A stretch of 64,000 nt of DNA from Conus ventricosus. Taxonomy: Eukaryota > Mollusca > Gastropoda > Neogastropoda > Conidae. Where the stretch lies: NCBI GenBank assembly GCA_018398815.1, contig CM031616.1, positions 71,594,734 through 71,658,733 of the forward strand. The letters are read 5' to 3'. Positions 33,222-43,450 of the stretch are shown in pieces. The notes under the pieces were generated by a model. The model saw only the letters and a program-made list of their open reading frames with translations. It was not told the DNA's origin and ran no database searches. The first letter of the stretch is position 1; each line of letters starts with the position of its first letter. Made by a program: the position numbers and the translations under genes.

Positions 33222-33470
33222 AGGATTTCTTCTTCTTCTTCTGCGTACGCAGGCTGAAACTCCTGCGGACACCCCCTGTACAGGAGCAGAGTGTTGTGTG
33301 TATGACCGTTTTTTTTTACCCGCCATTAAGGCAGCCATACTCCAACCTCGGGGAAGGTGCATGCTGTGTGTAACGTGTCATCCATACCAACGACCAAACT
33401 GGCCTTCTCTTCCGAAAGTTGGTGATGGGATTTTACGTGTGTGCAAGATGTTATGCGTGCGTTCACACAC
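33222..33470 (-). mobile_element. SINE with (GAA)n tail
   Basis: On the minus strand the sequence ends in (GAA)n (33226-33242 as TTC). Upstream lies the block AGTATGGCTGCC...GGCGGGT and AACGGTCATACAC (about 33345-33295 on minus). I recognise this as the conserved 3' part of a SINE common in gastropods. A similar block occurs at 39078-39125. The 5' limit near 33470 is uncertain. Confidence 0.55.
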
Positions 33471-33580
33471 GGAAGCTCGGCTTTTCCGTCGCCCCCCCCC
33501 CCCCCCTTCCCCTTATTCTCCCACTTTCTCTCTCTGTGACAACTACAGAGGAAGAACGGATCAATGGAAGAAGACTAAAT

Positions 33581-33693
<113 letters not shown>

Positions 33694-33819
33694 AAGGAAA
33701 GGATAACTACTTCGCTATAATCGTAAGACCTTTCTCTATCTTTTTTTTTCGCAAATTAGGTCAGATTGTATCAACCTGGGACTGGAGAACAAGAAGGGAA
33801 CAAACATGGAGTGGGTCGG

Positions 33820-33826
<7 letters not shown>

Positions 33827-33862
<36 letters not shown>

Positions 33863-33890
33863 GAGGAGAGAGAGAGAGGGGGGGGGGGTA
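33827..33890. repeat. (GA)n microsatellite with G run
   Basis: GA repeats followed by about ten G. Confidence 0.9.
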
Positions 33891-34440
33891 GTTGGAAGGA
33901 AACTGTGACAATGGGAGATCGATGATCGATCTTCAGTTGTTGCTGTGTTTGCGGTTTGCTTGGCTGCCATGGCCGCCTTCACAACGACTCCACTGGGGGT
34001 GCAGTGGACCCGTGACAATACTCGCGTTCTCCATCCCGGTTAAAAACCGTTCCTACCGACAGCAGCTCTGCAGAGGAGGGTTGGCGTCGGATGAGTGCGA
34101 CTGTGCAGTGCAGCTTCTCTCGTTTTTGGAGGGGCTGAGTGGTTTTGTTTTTTTGTTTTTTTTTGTTTGGGGGTTTTCTTTTCTGGCGGAGGTGAGTTTA
34201 TGGTTGTGTCTTTTTTATGTTGATTTTTTTTGTCATCTTATTTGATTGATGTGTTCCTTTAGTTTCATTTGTGTATTTGTTTTGCTCGTTGGTATAGTTG
34301 TTAGGGATTTTTTTTTAAATGATGGTTTTGCGGTTGGTGATGTTGGTGTTTCTGGTGTTTTGTGTGTCCTCTGTCCTTCTTTTTAACCTTTTTTTCTTTT
34401 CTTTGTTGTTGTTCTTGTTATTGTATTGATGTCGACATCG
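33891..34440. other. Unique DNA with a weak open frame
   Basis: 33892-34245 on plus is open for 117 codons. Its middle part (about 33925-34120) has balanced composition with several Cys codons (LCRGGLASDECDCAVQLL), but the end is T-rich low-complexity DNA. It might contain an exon; no splice sites or domain could be supported. 34140-34440 is T-rich with no feature. Confidence 0.3.
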
Positions 34441-34441
34441 T

Positions 34442-34451
<10 letters not shown>

Positions 34452-34501
<50 letters not shown>
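34452..34501. repeat. Uninterrupted 50-base G homopolymer
   Basis: Fifty consecutive G after a T run. It is a likely sequencing and polymerase barrier and the length is doubtful. Open frames through it (Gly or Pro runs) are artefacts. Confidence 0.95.
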
Positions 34502-34671
34502 CTTTTGAGCTGATGACTCGTGAAATCCATACTTGTTTTTGGTTTCTGTTTTTAATTTTTCGTTGTCGCTTTCGTTTTGTTCGTTTCACTTCATTTCTGA
34601 CTTTCACTTTTGTCTGTTTTACTTTCTATCTTTGAGTTTACGTTAGCTTCTTTTTCGTTTAATCTCTGTCT

Positions 34672-34735
34672 CTGTCTCTGTCTCTCTCTTCCTCTCTCTC
34701 TCTCTCTTCCTCTCTCTCTCTCTCTCTCCTTCTCT

Positions 34736-34766
<31 letters not shown>

Positions 34767-34790
34767 TCCTCTCTCTCTCTCTCTCTTCAC
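34672..34790. repeat. (TC)n microsatellite
   Basis: TC/CTT-rich repeat of about 120 bases. Confidence 0.9.
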
Positions 34791-35050
34791 ACGCCTTTCC
34801 CCATTCCTTTTGACCTTTCTTTCTGTTTTCATTTTGTCGCCATTGTTTGTTTAAACTGTCGTTCCCTTTTTTTTTCATTTTAGCTGAATGTTCTAACACA
34901 TGGTACACTTCCCAAAATCACGATCACACTACACATTTCGTTCTCCACAACATTGACTGAATCAGTTCAACGCCTATCTTGCGCTGAAGTGACTGAAGAT
35001 TAATGTGATTGCTCGTATATTTTCGATGTCCTCATTCTTTTGTATCTTGC

Positions 35051-35082
35051 CTGAAGAAGACCTAAGAGGTCGAAACGCGTCG
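35051..35082 (+). ncRNA. Hammerhead-ribozyme-like motif without an adjacent Penelope ORF
   Basis: CTGAAGA matches the core CUGANGA. It is followed by an extra A, a perfect four-base-pair stem GACC-UAAGA-GGUC, then GAAAC and GCGTC. The GTC would be in the position of a cleavage triplet if helix III were only two base pairs. Helix I pairing with the 5' side is weak. No Penelope coding sequence is nearby, so it may mark a solo terminal repeat. Confidence 0.5.
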
Positions 35083-35189
35083 TGTTTTGTCTTGTGATTC
35101 GTTTGTCCACGTTTTTCTTTTCTTTTCTTTTTTTGGGGGGGCGGTTAGCTAACATTTCTTTAAGATTTGATTAAAAAAAAAGCAATTAA

Positions 35190-35455
35190 AAAAAATCTTA
35201 ATCACATCTGAGCGACTTACAAAGACGTATATCATGCCGAACAAATATCCCAGTCACTATGTCATATGGCTCTTTGATCAATCAAGATCAATAGTTCTTC
35301 TGAGCAGATATTCAAACTACTTAAAAACACCTACATATTGATCCTTGGTCGATCATTGGAGACGAATAATTACGTCAAACAAATTATCCAATTGATCTCA
35401 AAATGTGAACATAATTGGCTTCTTGATAGATCACACCAATGCATGATCACGCCTA
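35190..35455. repeat. Old degenerate tandem repeat, left flank of the 25/26-bp array
   Basis: Imperfect units of roughly 50-65 bp, each with (G)TCAAACAAAT-like, TCCCA-like, CTCAAAA-like and GGCTCTTTGATCAATCA-like blocks. The same degenerate units reappear at 39590-39890 on the far side of the minisatellite. Confidence 0.5.
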
Positions 35456-35479
35456 GTACATACATACATATATGTGTGC

Positions 35480-35560
35480 TTGCTTGCTTGCGTGCGTGCG
35501 TGCGTGCGTGCGTGCATGCGTGCGTGCGTGAGTGCGTGCGTGTGTGTGTGTGTGTGTGTA
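35480..35560. repeat. (GCGT)n / (TG)n microsatellite
   Basis: GCTT, GCGT and GCAT tetranucleotides followed by TG repeats. Confidence 0.9.
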
Positions 35561-35692
35561 TTCCTGGTTATTGAGAAAAGGTGAGATAATTACGTGAACC
35601 AAACACCCCACCACCAAATGAGATTCACATGGGTCGTTTGCAAACTGGAAAAGATTCAGAATAACGCCAGCTGAGGGAGCACCCCAGGTGCC

Positions 35693-38600
35693 CCAAGGTG
35701 GCTCTCTGGTCAATCAGGTGAAGGTGGCTCTCTGGTCAATCAGTGAAGGTGGCTCTCTGGTCAATCACTGAAGGTGGCTCTTGGTCAATCAGTGAAGGTG
35801 GCTCTTGGTCAATCAGGTGAGGTGGCTCTCTGGTCAATCAGTGAAGGTGGCTCTCTGGTCAATCAGGTGAAGGTGGCTCTCTGGTCAATCAGTGAAGGTG
35901 GCTCTCTGGTCAATCAGGTGAAGGTGGCTCTCTGGTCAATCAGTGAAGGTGGCTCTCTGGTCAATCAGTGAAGGTGGCTCTCTGGTCAATCAGTGAGGTG
36001 GCTCTCTGGTCAATCAGTGAAGGTGGTTCTCTGGTCAATCAGGTGAAGGTGGCTCTCTGGTCAATCAGTGAAGGTGGCTCTCTGGTCAATCAAGCGGTGG
36101 CTCTCTGGTCAATCAGTGAAGGTGGCTCTCTGGTCAATCAGGTGAAGGTGGCTCTCTGGTCAATCAGTGAAGGTGGCTCTTGGTCAATCAAGCGGTGGCT
36201 CTCTGGTCAATCAGTGAAGGTGGCTCTCTGGTCAATCAGTGAAGGTGGCTCTCTGGTCAATCAGTGAAGGTGGCTCTCTGGTCAATCAGGTGAAGGTGGC
36301 TCTCTGGTCAATCAGTGAAGATGGCTCTCTGGTCAATCAGTGAAGGTGGCTCTCTGGTCAATCAGGTGAAGGTGGCTCTCTGGTCAATCAGTGAAGGTGG
36401 CTCTCTGGTCAATCAGGTGAAGGTGGCTCTCTGGTCAATCAGTGAAGGTGGCTCTCTGGTCAATCAGTGAAGGTGGCTCTCTGGTCAATCAGTGAAGGTG
36501 ACTCTCAGGTCAATCAGTGAAGGTGGCTCTCTGGTCAATCAGCTGAAGGTGGCTCTCTGGTCAATCAGTGAAGGTGGCTCTCTGGTCAATCAGTGAAGGT
36601 GGCTCTCTGGTCAATCAGGTGAAGGTGGCTCTCTGGTCAATCAGTGAAGGTGGCTCTCTGGTCAATCAGGTGAAGGTGGCTCTCTGGTCAATCAGGTGAA
36701 GGTGGCTCTCTGGTCAATCAGTGAAGGTGGCTCTCTGGTCAATCAGTGAAGGTGGCTCTCTGGTCAATCAGTGAAGGTGGCTCTCTGGTCAATCAGGTGA
36801 AGGTGGCTCTCTTGTCAATCAGTGAAGGTGGCTCTCTGGTCAATCAGGTGAAGGTGGCTCTCTGGTCAATCAGTGAAGGTGCCTCTCTGGTCAATCAGGT
36901 GAGGTGGCTCTCTGGTCAATCACTGTAGGTGGCTCTCTTGTCAATCAGTGAAGGTGGCTCTCTGGTCAATCAGTGAAGGTGGCTCTCTGGTCAATCAGTG
37001 TAGGTGGCTCTCTGGTCAATCACTGTAGGTGGCTCTCTGGTCAATCAGTGAAGGTGGCTCTCTGGTCAATCAGTGAAGGTGGCTCTCTGGTCAATCAGTG
37101 AAGGTGGCTCTCTGGTCAATCAGTGAAGGGGGCTCTCTGGTCAATCAGTGAAGGTGGCTCTCTGGTCAATCAATGAAGGTGGCTCTCTGGTCAATCAGTG
37201 AAGGTGGCTCTCTGGTCAATCAGTGAAGGTGGCTCTCTGGTCAATCAGTGAAGGTGGCTCTCTGGTCAATCAGTGAAGGTGGCTCTCTGGTCAATCAGTG
37301 AAGGTGGTTCTCTGGTCAATCAGGTGAAGGTGGCTCTCTGGTCAATCAGTGAAGGTGGCTCTCTGGTCAATCAAGCGGTGGCTCTCTGGTCAATCAGTGA
37401 AGGTGGCTCTCTGGTCAATCAGGTGAAGGTGGCTCTCTGGTCAATCAGTGAGGTGGCTCTCTGGTCAATCAAGCGGTGGCTCTCTGGTCAATCAGTGAAG
37501 GTGGCTCTCTGGTCAATCAGTGAAGGTGGCTCTTGGTCAATCAGTGAAGGTGGCTCTCTGGTCAATCAGGTGAAGGTGGCTCTCTGGTCAATCAGTGAAG
37601 ATGGCTCTCTGGTCAATCAGTGAAGGTGGCTCTCTGGTCAATCAGGTGAAGGTGGCTCTCTGGTCAATCAGTGAAGGTGGCTCTTGGTCAATCAGGTGAA
37701 GGTGGCTCTCTGGTCAATCAGTGAAGGTGGCTCTCTGGTCAATCAGTGAAGGTGACTCTCAGGTCAATCAGTGAAGGTGGCTCTCTGGTCAATCAGCTGA
37801 AGGTGGCTCTCTGGTCATCAGTGAAGGTGGCTCTCTGGTCAATCAGTGAAGGTGGCTCTCTGGTCAATCAGGTGAAGGTGGCTCTCTGGTCAATCAGTGA
37901 AGGTGGCTCTCTGGTCAATCAGGTGAAGGTGGCTCTCTGGTCAATCAGGTGAAGGTGGCTCTCTGGTCAATCAGTGAAGGTGGCTCTCTGGTCAATCAGT
38001 GAAGGTGGCTCTCTGGTCAATCAGTGAAGGTGGCTCTCTGGTCAATCAGGTGAAGGTGGCTCTCTTGTCAATCAGTGAAGGTGGCTCTCTGGTCAATCAG
38101 GTGAAGGTGGCTCTCTGGTCAATCAGTGAAGGTGACTCTTGGTCAATCAGTGAAGGTGGCTCTCTGGTCAATCAGGTGAAGGTGGCTCTCTGGTCAATCA
38201 GGTGAAGGTGGCTCTCTGGTCAATCAGTGAAGGTGGCTCTCTGGTCAATCAGGTGAAGGTGGCTCTCTGGTCAATCAGTGAAGGTGGCTCTCTGGTCAAT
38301 CAGTGAAGGTGGCTCTCTGGTCAATCATTTGAAGGTGGCTCTCTGGTCAATCAGGTGAAGGTGGCTCTCTGGTCAATCACTGTAGGTGGCTCTCTTGTCA
38401 ATCAGTGAAGGTGGCTCTCTGGTCAATCAGTGAAGGTGGCTCTCTGGTCAATCAGTGTAGGTGGCTCTCTGGTCAATCACTGTAGGTGGCTCTCTGGTCA
38501 ATCAGTGAAGGTGGTTTCTCTGGTCAATCAGTGAAGGTGGCTCTCTGGTCAATCAGTGAAGGTGGCTCTCTGGTCAATCAGTGAAGGTGGCTCTCTGGTC

Positions 38601-38957
38601 AATCAATGAAGGTGGCTCTCTGGTCAATCAGTGAAGGTGGCTCTCTGGTCAATCAGGTGAAGGTGGCTCTCTGGTCAATCAGTGAAGGTGGCTCTCTGGT
38701 CAATCAGGTGAAGGTGGCTCTCTGGTCAATCAGTGAAGGTGGCTCTCTGGTCAATCAGGTGAAGGTGGCTCTCTGGTCAATCAGTGAAGGTGGCTCTTGG
38801 TCAATCAGTGAAGGTGGCTCTCTGGTCAATCAGGTGAAGGTGGCTCTCTGGTCAATCACAGAAGGTGGCTCCCTGGTCAATCAGTGAAGGTGGCTCTTGG
38901 TCAATCAGTGAAGGTGGCTCTCTGGTCAATCAGTGAAGGTGGCTCTCTGGTCAATCA
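35693..38957. repeat. 25/26-bp minisatellite, about 130 copies
   Basis: Units GGTGGCTCTCTGGTCAATCA plus GTGAA (25 bp) or GGTGAA (26 bp), often alternating to give 51-bp dimers that are open in frame (VALWSISEGGSLVNQVK). Rare variants (AAGCGG, CACTGTAGG, GGTGACTCTCAGG) recur about 1.25-1.46 kb apart, so a block was duplicated inside the array. All open frames here are artefacts. Confidence 0.97.
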
Positions 38958-39271
38958 GTTGTTGTTGTTGTTGTTGTCGTACCTGGCTAAAAGACTCCAG
39001 GGATCATCCAAACAGCCGAAGTACTTGAACACTATGGTACAAATGCATCAGCTGGGGATGAGAACATTACGTGTGTGACCGTTTTTGATTACCCGCCACA
39101 TGGGCAGCCACACTCCCACTTCGGGGGATTTTAGAGACTGATAATGTTATGCTAGGAGCTTGTCACAACTGAAGACAATCCCCGCATAACTATGCAGAGC
39201 ATAACAACATTTTGATGTAGCCTTGGTGTTCTAGCCTATGTCAATTAGCCTGACACAGCCTTAAGCCAAGG
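38958..39271 (-). mobile_element. SINE inserted in the minisatellite, (CAA)n tail
   Basis: About 314 bases of non-array DNA interrupt the repeat. On minus it ends in (CAA)n (38959-38976 as TTG), as expected for a retroposed SINE. It contains the block GAGTGTGGCTGCCCATGTGG and AACGGTCACACACGTAAT (about 39126-39069), shared with the SINE at 33222-33470. TGGTCAATCAG is present at both junctions and fits a target-site duplication, though it is also part of the array unit. Confidence 0.7.
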
Positions 39272-39568
39272 CAGTGGTCAATCAGTGAAGGTGGCTCTCT
39301 GGTCAATCAGGTGAAGGTGGCTCTCTGGTCAATCAGTGAAGGTGGCTCTCTGGTCAATCAGTGAAGGTCGCTCTCTGGTCAATCAGGTGAAGGTGGCTCT
39401 GGTCAATCAGTGAAGGTGGCTCTTGGTCAATCAGGTGAAGGTGGCTCTCTGGTCAATCAGTGAAGGTGGCTCTCTGGTCAATCAGTGAAGGTGGCTCTCT
39501 GGTCAATCAGTGAAGGTGGCTCTCTGGTCAATCAGTGAAGATGGCTCTCTGGTCAATCAGGTGAAGGT
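39272..39568. repeat. 25/26-bp minisatellite, continuation
   Basis: Eleven or twelve more units of the same array after the SINE, ending in unique DNA near 39569. Confidence 0.95.
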
Positions 39569-39974
39569 GCGCTATCATGCCAAGGAAGTGTCCCAATCGT
39601 CTTAGAATATCTACGAACGGTTTCTCAATAAGTCAGTCAAGCTGTGTCAGCAAAACAAATGTTCTTTCTACCTCAAAGAACATCGATCACTTTCCAATTG
39701 ATCGACGAATGTGCCAAACCAACATCCCGACCGCCTGAGAGATCAAACACATGGTTCCTTGATAAGCCGTCAAATCAATATCCCAACTATCTCAAAACAT
39801 GGATGGCTCTTAAATAACATACAGATGTGTTTTTTTTTTCGGTGAGTACAAATGTACCCGTCAAACAAATGTCCCAACCACCGTAATGTATTTAGGGATG
39901 ACACTGTGATGACTCAGTCTACACGCACGTGCCAACAAAGGCGGGTTTTCATACAGAGCACACGGATACAGCAA
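39569..39974. repeat. Old degenerate tandem repeat, right flank
   Basis: Diverged 50-60-bp units with AAACAAATGTTC, GTCAAATCAATATCCCAACT, ATCTCAAAACATGGATGGCT and GTCAAACAAATGTCCCAACC, matching the left flank at 35190-35455. The end (39890-39974) leads into the 52-bp array. Confidence 0.5.
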
Positions 39975-42945
39975 GCTGATCCACTTTACAACCTGTCCTA
40001 TTGATAAACATCTGGCTTGCTAACAACTCGCCTGACTTTACAACCTGTCTATTGATAACATCTGGCTTGCTAACAACTCTCCTGACTTTACAACCTGTTC
40101 TATTGATAAACATGTGGCTTGCTAACAACTCTCTGACTTTACAACTGTCCTATTGATAAACATGTGGCTTGCTAACAACTCTCCTGACTTTACAACCTGT
40201 CCTATTGATAAACATGTGGCTTGCTAACAACTCTCCTGACTTACAACCTGTCTATTGAAAACATGTGGCTTGCTAACAACTCTCCTGACTTTACACCTGT
40301 CCTATTGATAAACATGTGGCTTGCTAACAACTCTCCTGACTTCACAACCTGTCCTATTGTATAAACATCTGGCTTGCTAACATCTCTCCTGACTTTACAA
40401 CTTGTCCTGTTCAGTAAACATGTGGCTTGCTAACAACTCTCCTGACTTTACAACTTGTCCTGTTCAGTAAACATGTGGCTTGCTAAACACTCTCCTGACT
40501 TTACAACTTGTCCTATGATAAACATGTGGCTTGCTAACAACTCTCCTGACTTTACACTTGTCCTGTTCAGTAAACATGTGGCCTGCTAACAACTCTCCTG
40601 ACTTTACAACTTGTCCGTTCAGTAAACATGTGGCTTGCTAACAACTCTCCTGACTTTACAACTTGTCCTATTGATAAACATGTGGCTTGCTAACAACTCT
40701 CCTGACTTTACAACTTGTCCTGTTGATAAACATGTGGCTTGCTAACAACTCTCCTGACTTTACAACCTGTCCTATTGATAAACATGTGGCTGGCTAACAA
40801 CTCTCCTGACTTTACAACTTGTCCTGTTCAGTAAACATGTGGCTTGCTAACAACTCTCCTGACTTTACAACTTGTCCTGTTGATAAACATGTGGCTTGCT
40901 AACAACTCTCCTGACTTTACAACCTGTCCTATTGATAAAAATGTGGCTTGCTAACAACTCTCCTGACTTTACAACTTGTCCTATTGATAAACATGTGGCT
41001 GGCTAACAACTCTCCTGACTTTACAACTTGTCCTATTCAGTAAACATGTGGCTTGCTAACAACTCTCCTGACTTTACAACTTGTCCTATTGATAAACATG
41101 TGGCTGGCTAACAACTCTCCTGACTTTACAACTTGTCCTGTTGATAAACATGTGGCTTGCAAACAACTCTCCTGACTTTACAACTGTCCTATTGATAAAC
41201 ATGTGGCTGGCTAACAACTCTCCTGACTTTACAACTTGTCCTGTTCAGTAAACATGTGGCTGGCTAACAACTCTCCTGACTTTGTCCTATTGATAAACAT
41301 GTGGCTGGCTAACAACTCTCCTGACTTTACAACATGTCCTGTTCAGTAAACATGTGGCTTGCTAACAACTCTCTGACTTTACAACCTGTCCTATTGATAA
41401 ACATGTGGCTTGCTAACAACTCTCCCGACTTTACAACTTGTCCTATTCAGTAAACATGTGGCTTGCTAACAACTCTCCTGACTTTACAACCTGTCCTATT
41501 GATACACATGTGGCTGGCTAACAACTCTCCTGACTTTACAACTTGTCTATTCAGTAAACATGTGGCTGGCTAACAACTCTCCTGACTCTACAACCTGTCC
41601 TATTCAGTAAACATGTGGCTGGCTAACAACTCTCCTGACTTTACAACCTGTCCTATTGATAAACATGTGGCTGGCTAACAACTCTCCTGACTTTACAACC
41701 TGTCCTATTGATAAACATGTGGCTGGCTAACAACTCCCTGACTTTACAACTTGTCCTATTCAGTAAAACATGTGGCTGGCTAACAACTTTCTGACTTTAC
41801 AACCTGTCCTATTGATAAACATGTGGCTGGCTAACAACTCTCCTGACTTTACAACCTGTCCTATTGATAAACATGTGGCTGGCTAACAACTCTCTGACTT
41901 TACAACCTGTCCTATTGATAAACATGTGGCTGGCTAACAACTCTCCCGAATTTACAAATTGTCTATTCAGTAAACATGTGGCTTTCTAACAACTCTCCTG
42001 ACTTTACAACCTGTCCTATTGATAAACATGTGGTTGGCTAACAACTCTCCTGACTTTACAACTTGTCCTATTCAGTAAACATGTGGCTTGCTAACAACTC
42101 TCCTGACTTTACAACCTGTCCTATTGATAAACATCTGGCTTGCTAACAACACTCCTGACTTTACAACTTGTCCTGTTCAGTAAACATGTGGCTGGCTAAC
42201 AACTCTCCTGACTTTACAACTTGTCCTATTCAGTAAACATGTGGCTGGCTAACAACTCTCCTGACTCTACAACTGTCCTATTCAGTAAACATGTGGCTGG
42301 CTAACAACTCTCCTGACTTTACAACCTGTCCTATTGATAAACATGTGGCTGGCTAACAACTCTCCTGACTTTACAACCTGTCCTATTGATTAAACATGTG
42401 GCTGGCTAACAACTCTCCTGACTTTACAACTTGTCCTATTCAGTAAACATGTGGCTGGCTAACAACTTTCCTGACTTTACAACCTGTCCTATTGATAAAC
42501 ATGTGGCTGGCTAACAACTCTCCTGACTTTACACCTGTCCTATTGATAAACATGTGGCTGGCTAACAACTCTCCTGACTTTACAACCTGTCCTATTGATA
42601 AACATGTGGCTGGCTAACAACTCTCCCGAATTTACAAATTGTCTATTCAGTAAACATGTGGCTTTCTAACAACTTCCTGACTTTACAAACTGTCCTATTG
42701 ATAAACATGTGGTTGGCTAACAACTCTCCTGACTTTACAACTTGTCCTATTCAGTAAACATGTGGCTTGCTAACAACTCTCCTGACTTTACAACCTGTCC
42801 TATTGATAAACATCTGGCTTGCTAAAACACTCCTGACTTTACAACTTGTCCTGTTCAGTAAACATGTGGCTGGCTAACAACTCTCCTGAGTTTACAACTT
42901 GTCCTATTGATAAACATGTGGCTTGCTAACAACTCTCCTGACGGT
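39975..42945. repeat. 52/53-bp minisatellite, about 57 copies
   Basis: Unit: ACATGTGGCTTGCTAACAAC, TCTCCTGACTTTACAACCTG, TCCTATTGATAA (52 bp), with TTCAGTAA replacing TTGATAA in 53-bp copies and GGCTGG replacing GGCTTG in the right half. The unit contains stops, so unlike the other arrays it yields no long frames. A rare variant (CTCTCCCGAATTTACAAATT) at 41941 recurs at 42621 with the following units preserved, showing a duplication of about 680 bp. Confidence 0.97.
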
Positions 42946-43450
42946 TGGTGAGCGAATTTTCGCGACGATTTGGCCGCTTTTTTCTCGTCGGGTTTTTCCC
43001 ACGCGCTTAAATCTTTTTTTGACTTATTTTTTTTTTTCCCCTTTTTTTCTGCTGTTGCATTTTTTTTAAAGCATGTTTTTCCCGACCGCTGTTTTGGTCG
43101 GCCCTTTTTTCCCTGCACCATGATTGCTTCTTCCTTCCAAACTTTTCGGGCACCATAAATTGTTTTTCCTTTCCCCTATCGTTTTCTGCCCCCATGATTT
43201 TCTTCCTTCCTTTCTTTTTTCCTGCACCAGATTGCTTCTTCCTTTTCCTTTTCTTTTTCCCTTGCCCCAGGGATTGTTTTTTTCCTTCCTATCGTTTTCT
43301 GCACCATGTTTTGCTTTTTCCCTTCCTTTCGTTTTCTCGTGTTTTTTTTTGGTTTTTTTTGGGGAGTGGGGCCTTTTAAAAACCCAGAAAGTGTTTGTTT
43401 TGTTATTTTTTGTTTTTTTTTCATCCGGGAAGGACCTTGCGGGGAAACAA
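42946..43450. repeat. Pyrimidine-rich degenerate repeat at the edge of distorted sequence
   Basis: T/C-rich DNA with recurring TGCACCATG(A)TTGCTTCTTCC and TATCGTTTTCTGC phrases, suggesting a degenerate minisatellite of about 60 bp. Homopolymer lengths look unreliable from here onward. Open frames on both strands are composition artefacts. Confidence 0.5.

Noticed and set aside
33892..34245. 117-codon plus-strand frame as a gene
   Set aside because: The last third is T-rich low-complexity DNA and no splice sites or domain were found. Noted only as unique DNA with a weak open frame.
35774..39078. Frames encoding VALWSISEGGSLVNQ repeats
   Set aside because: Products of 25/26-bp dimers in the minisatellite.
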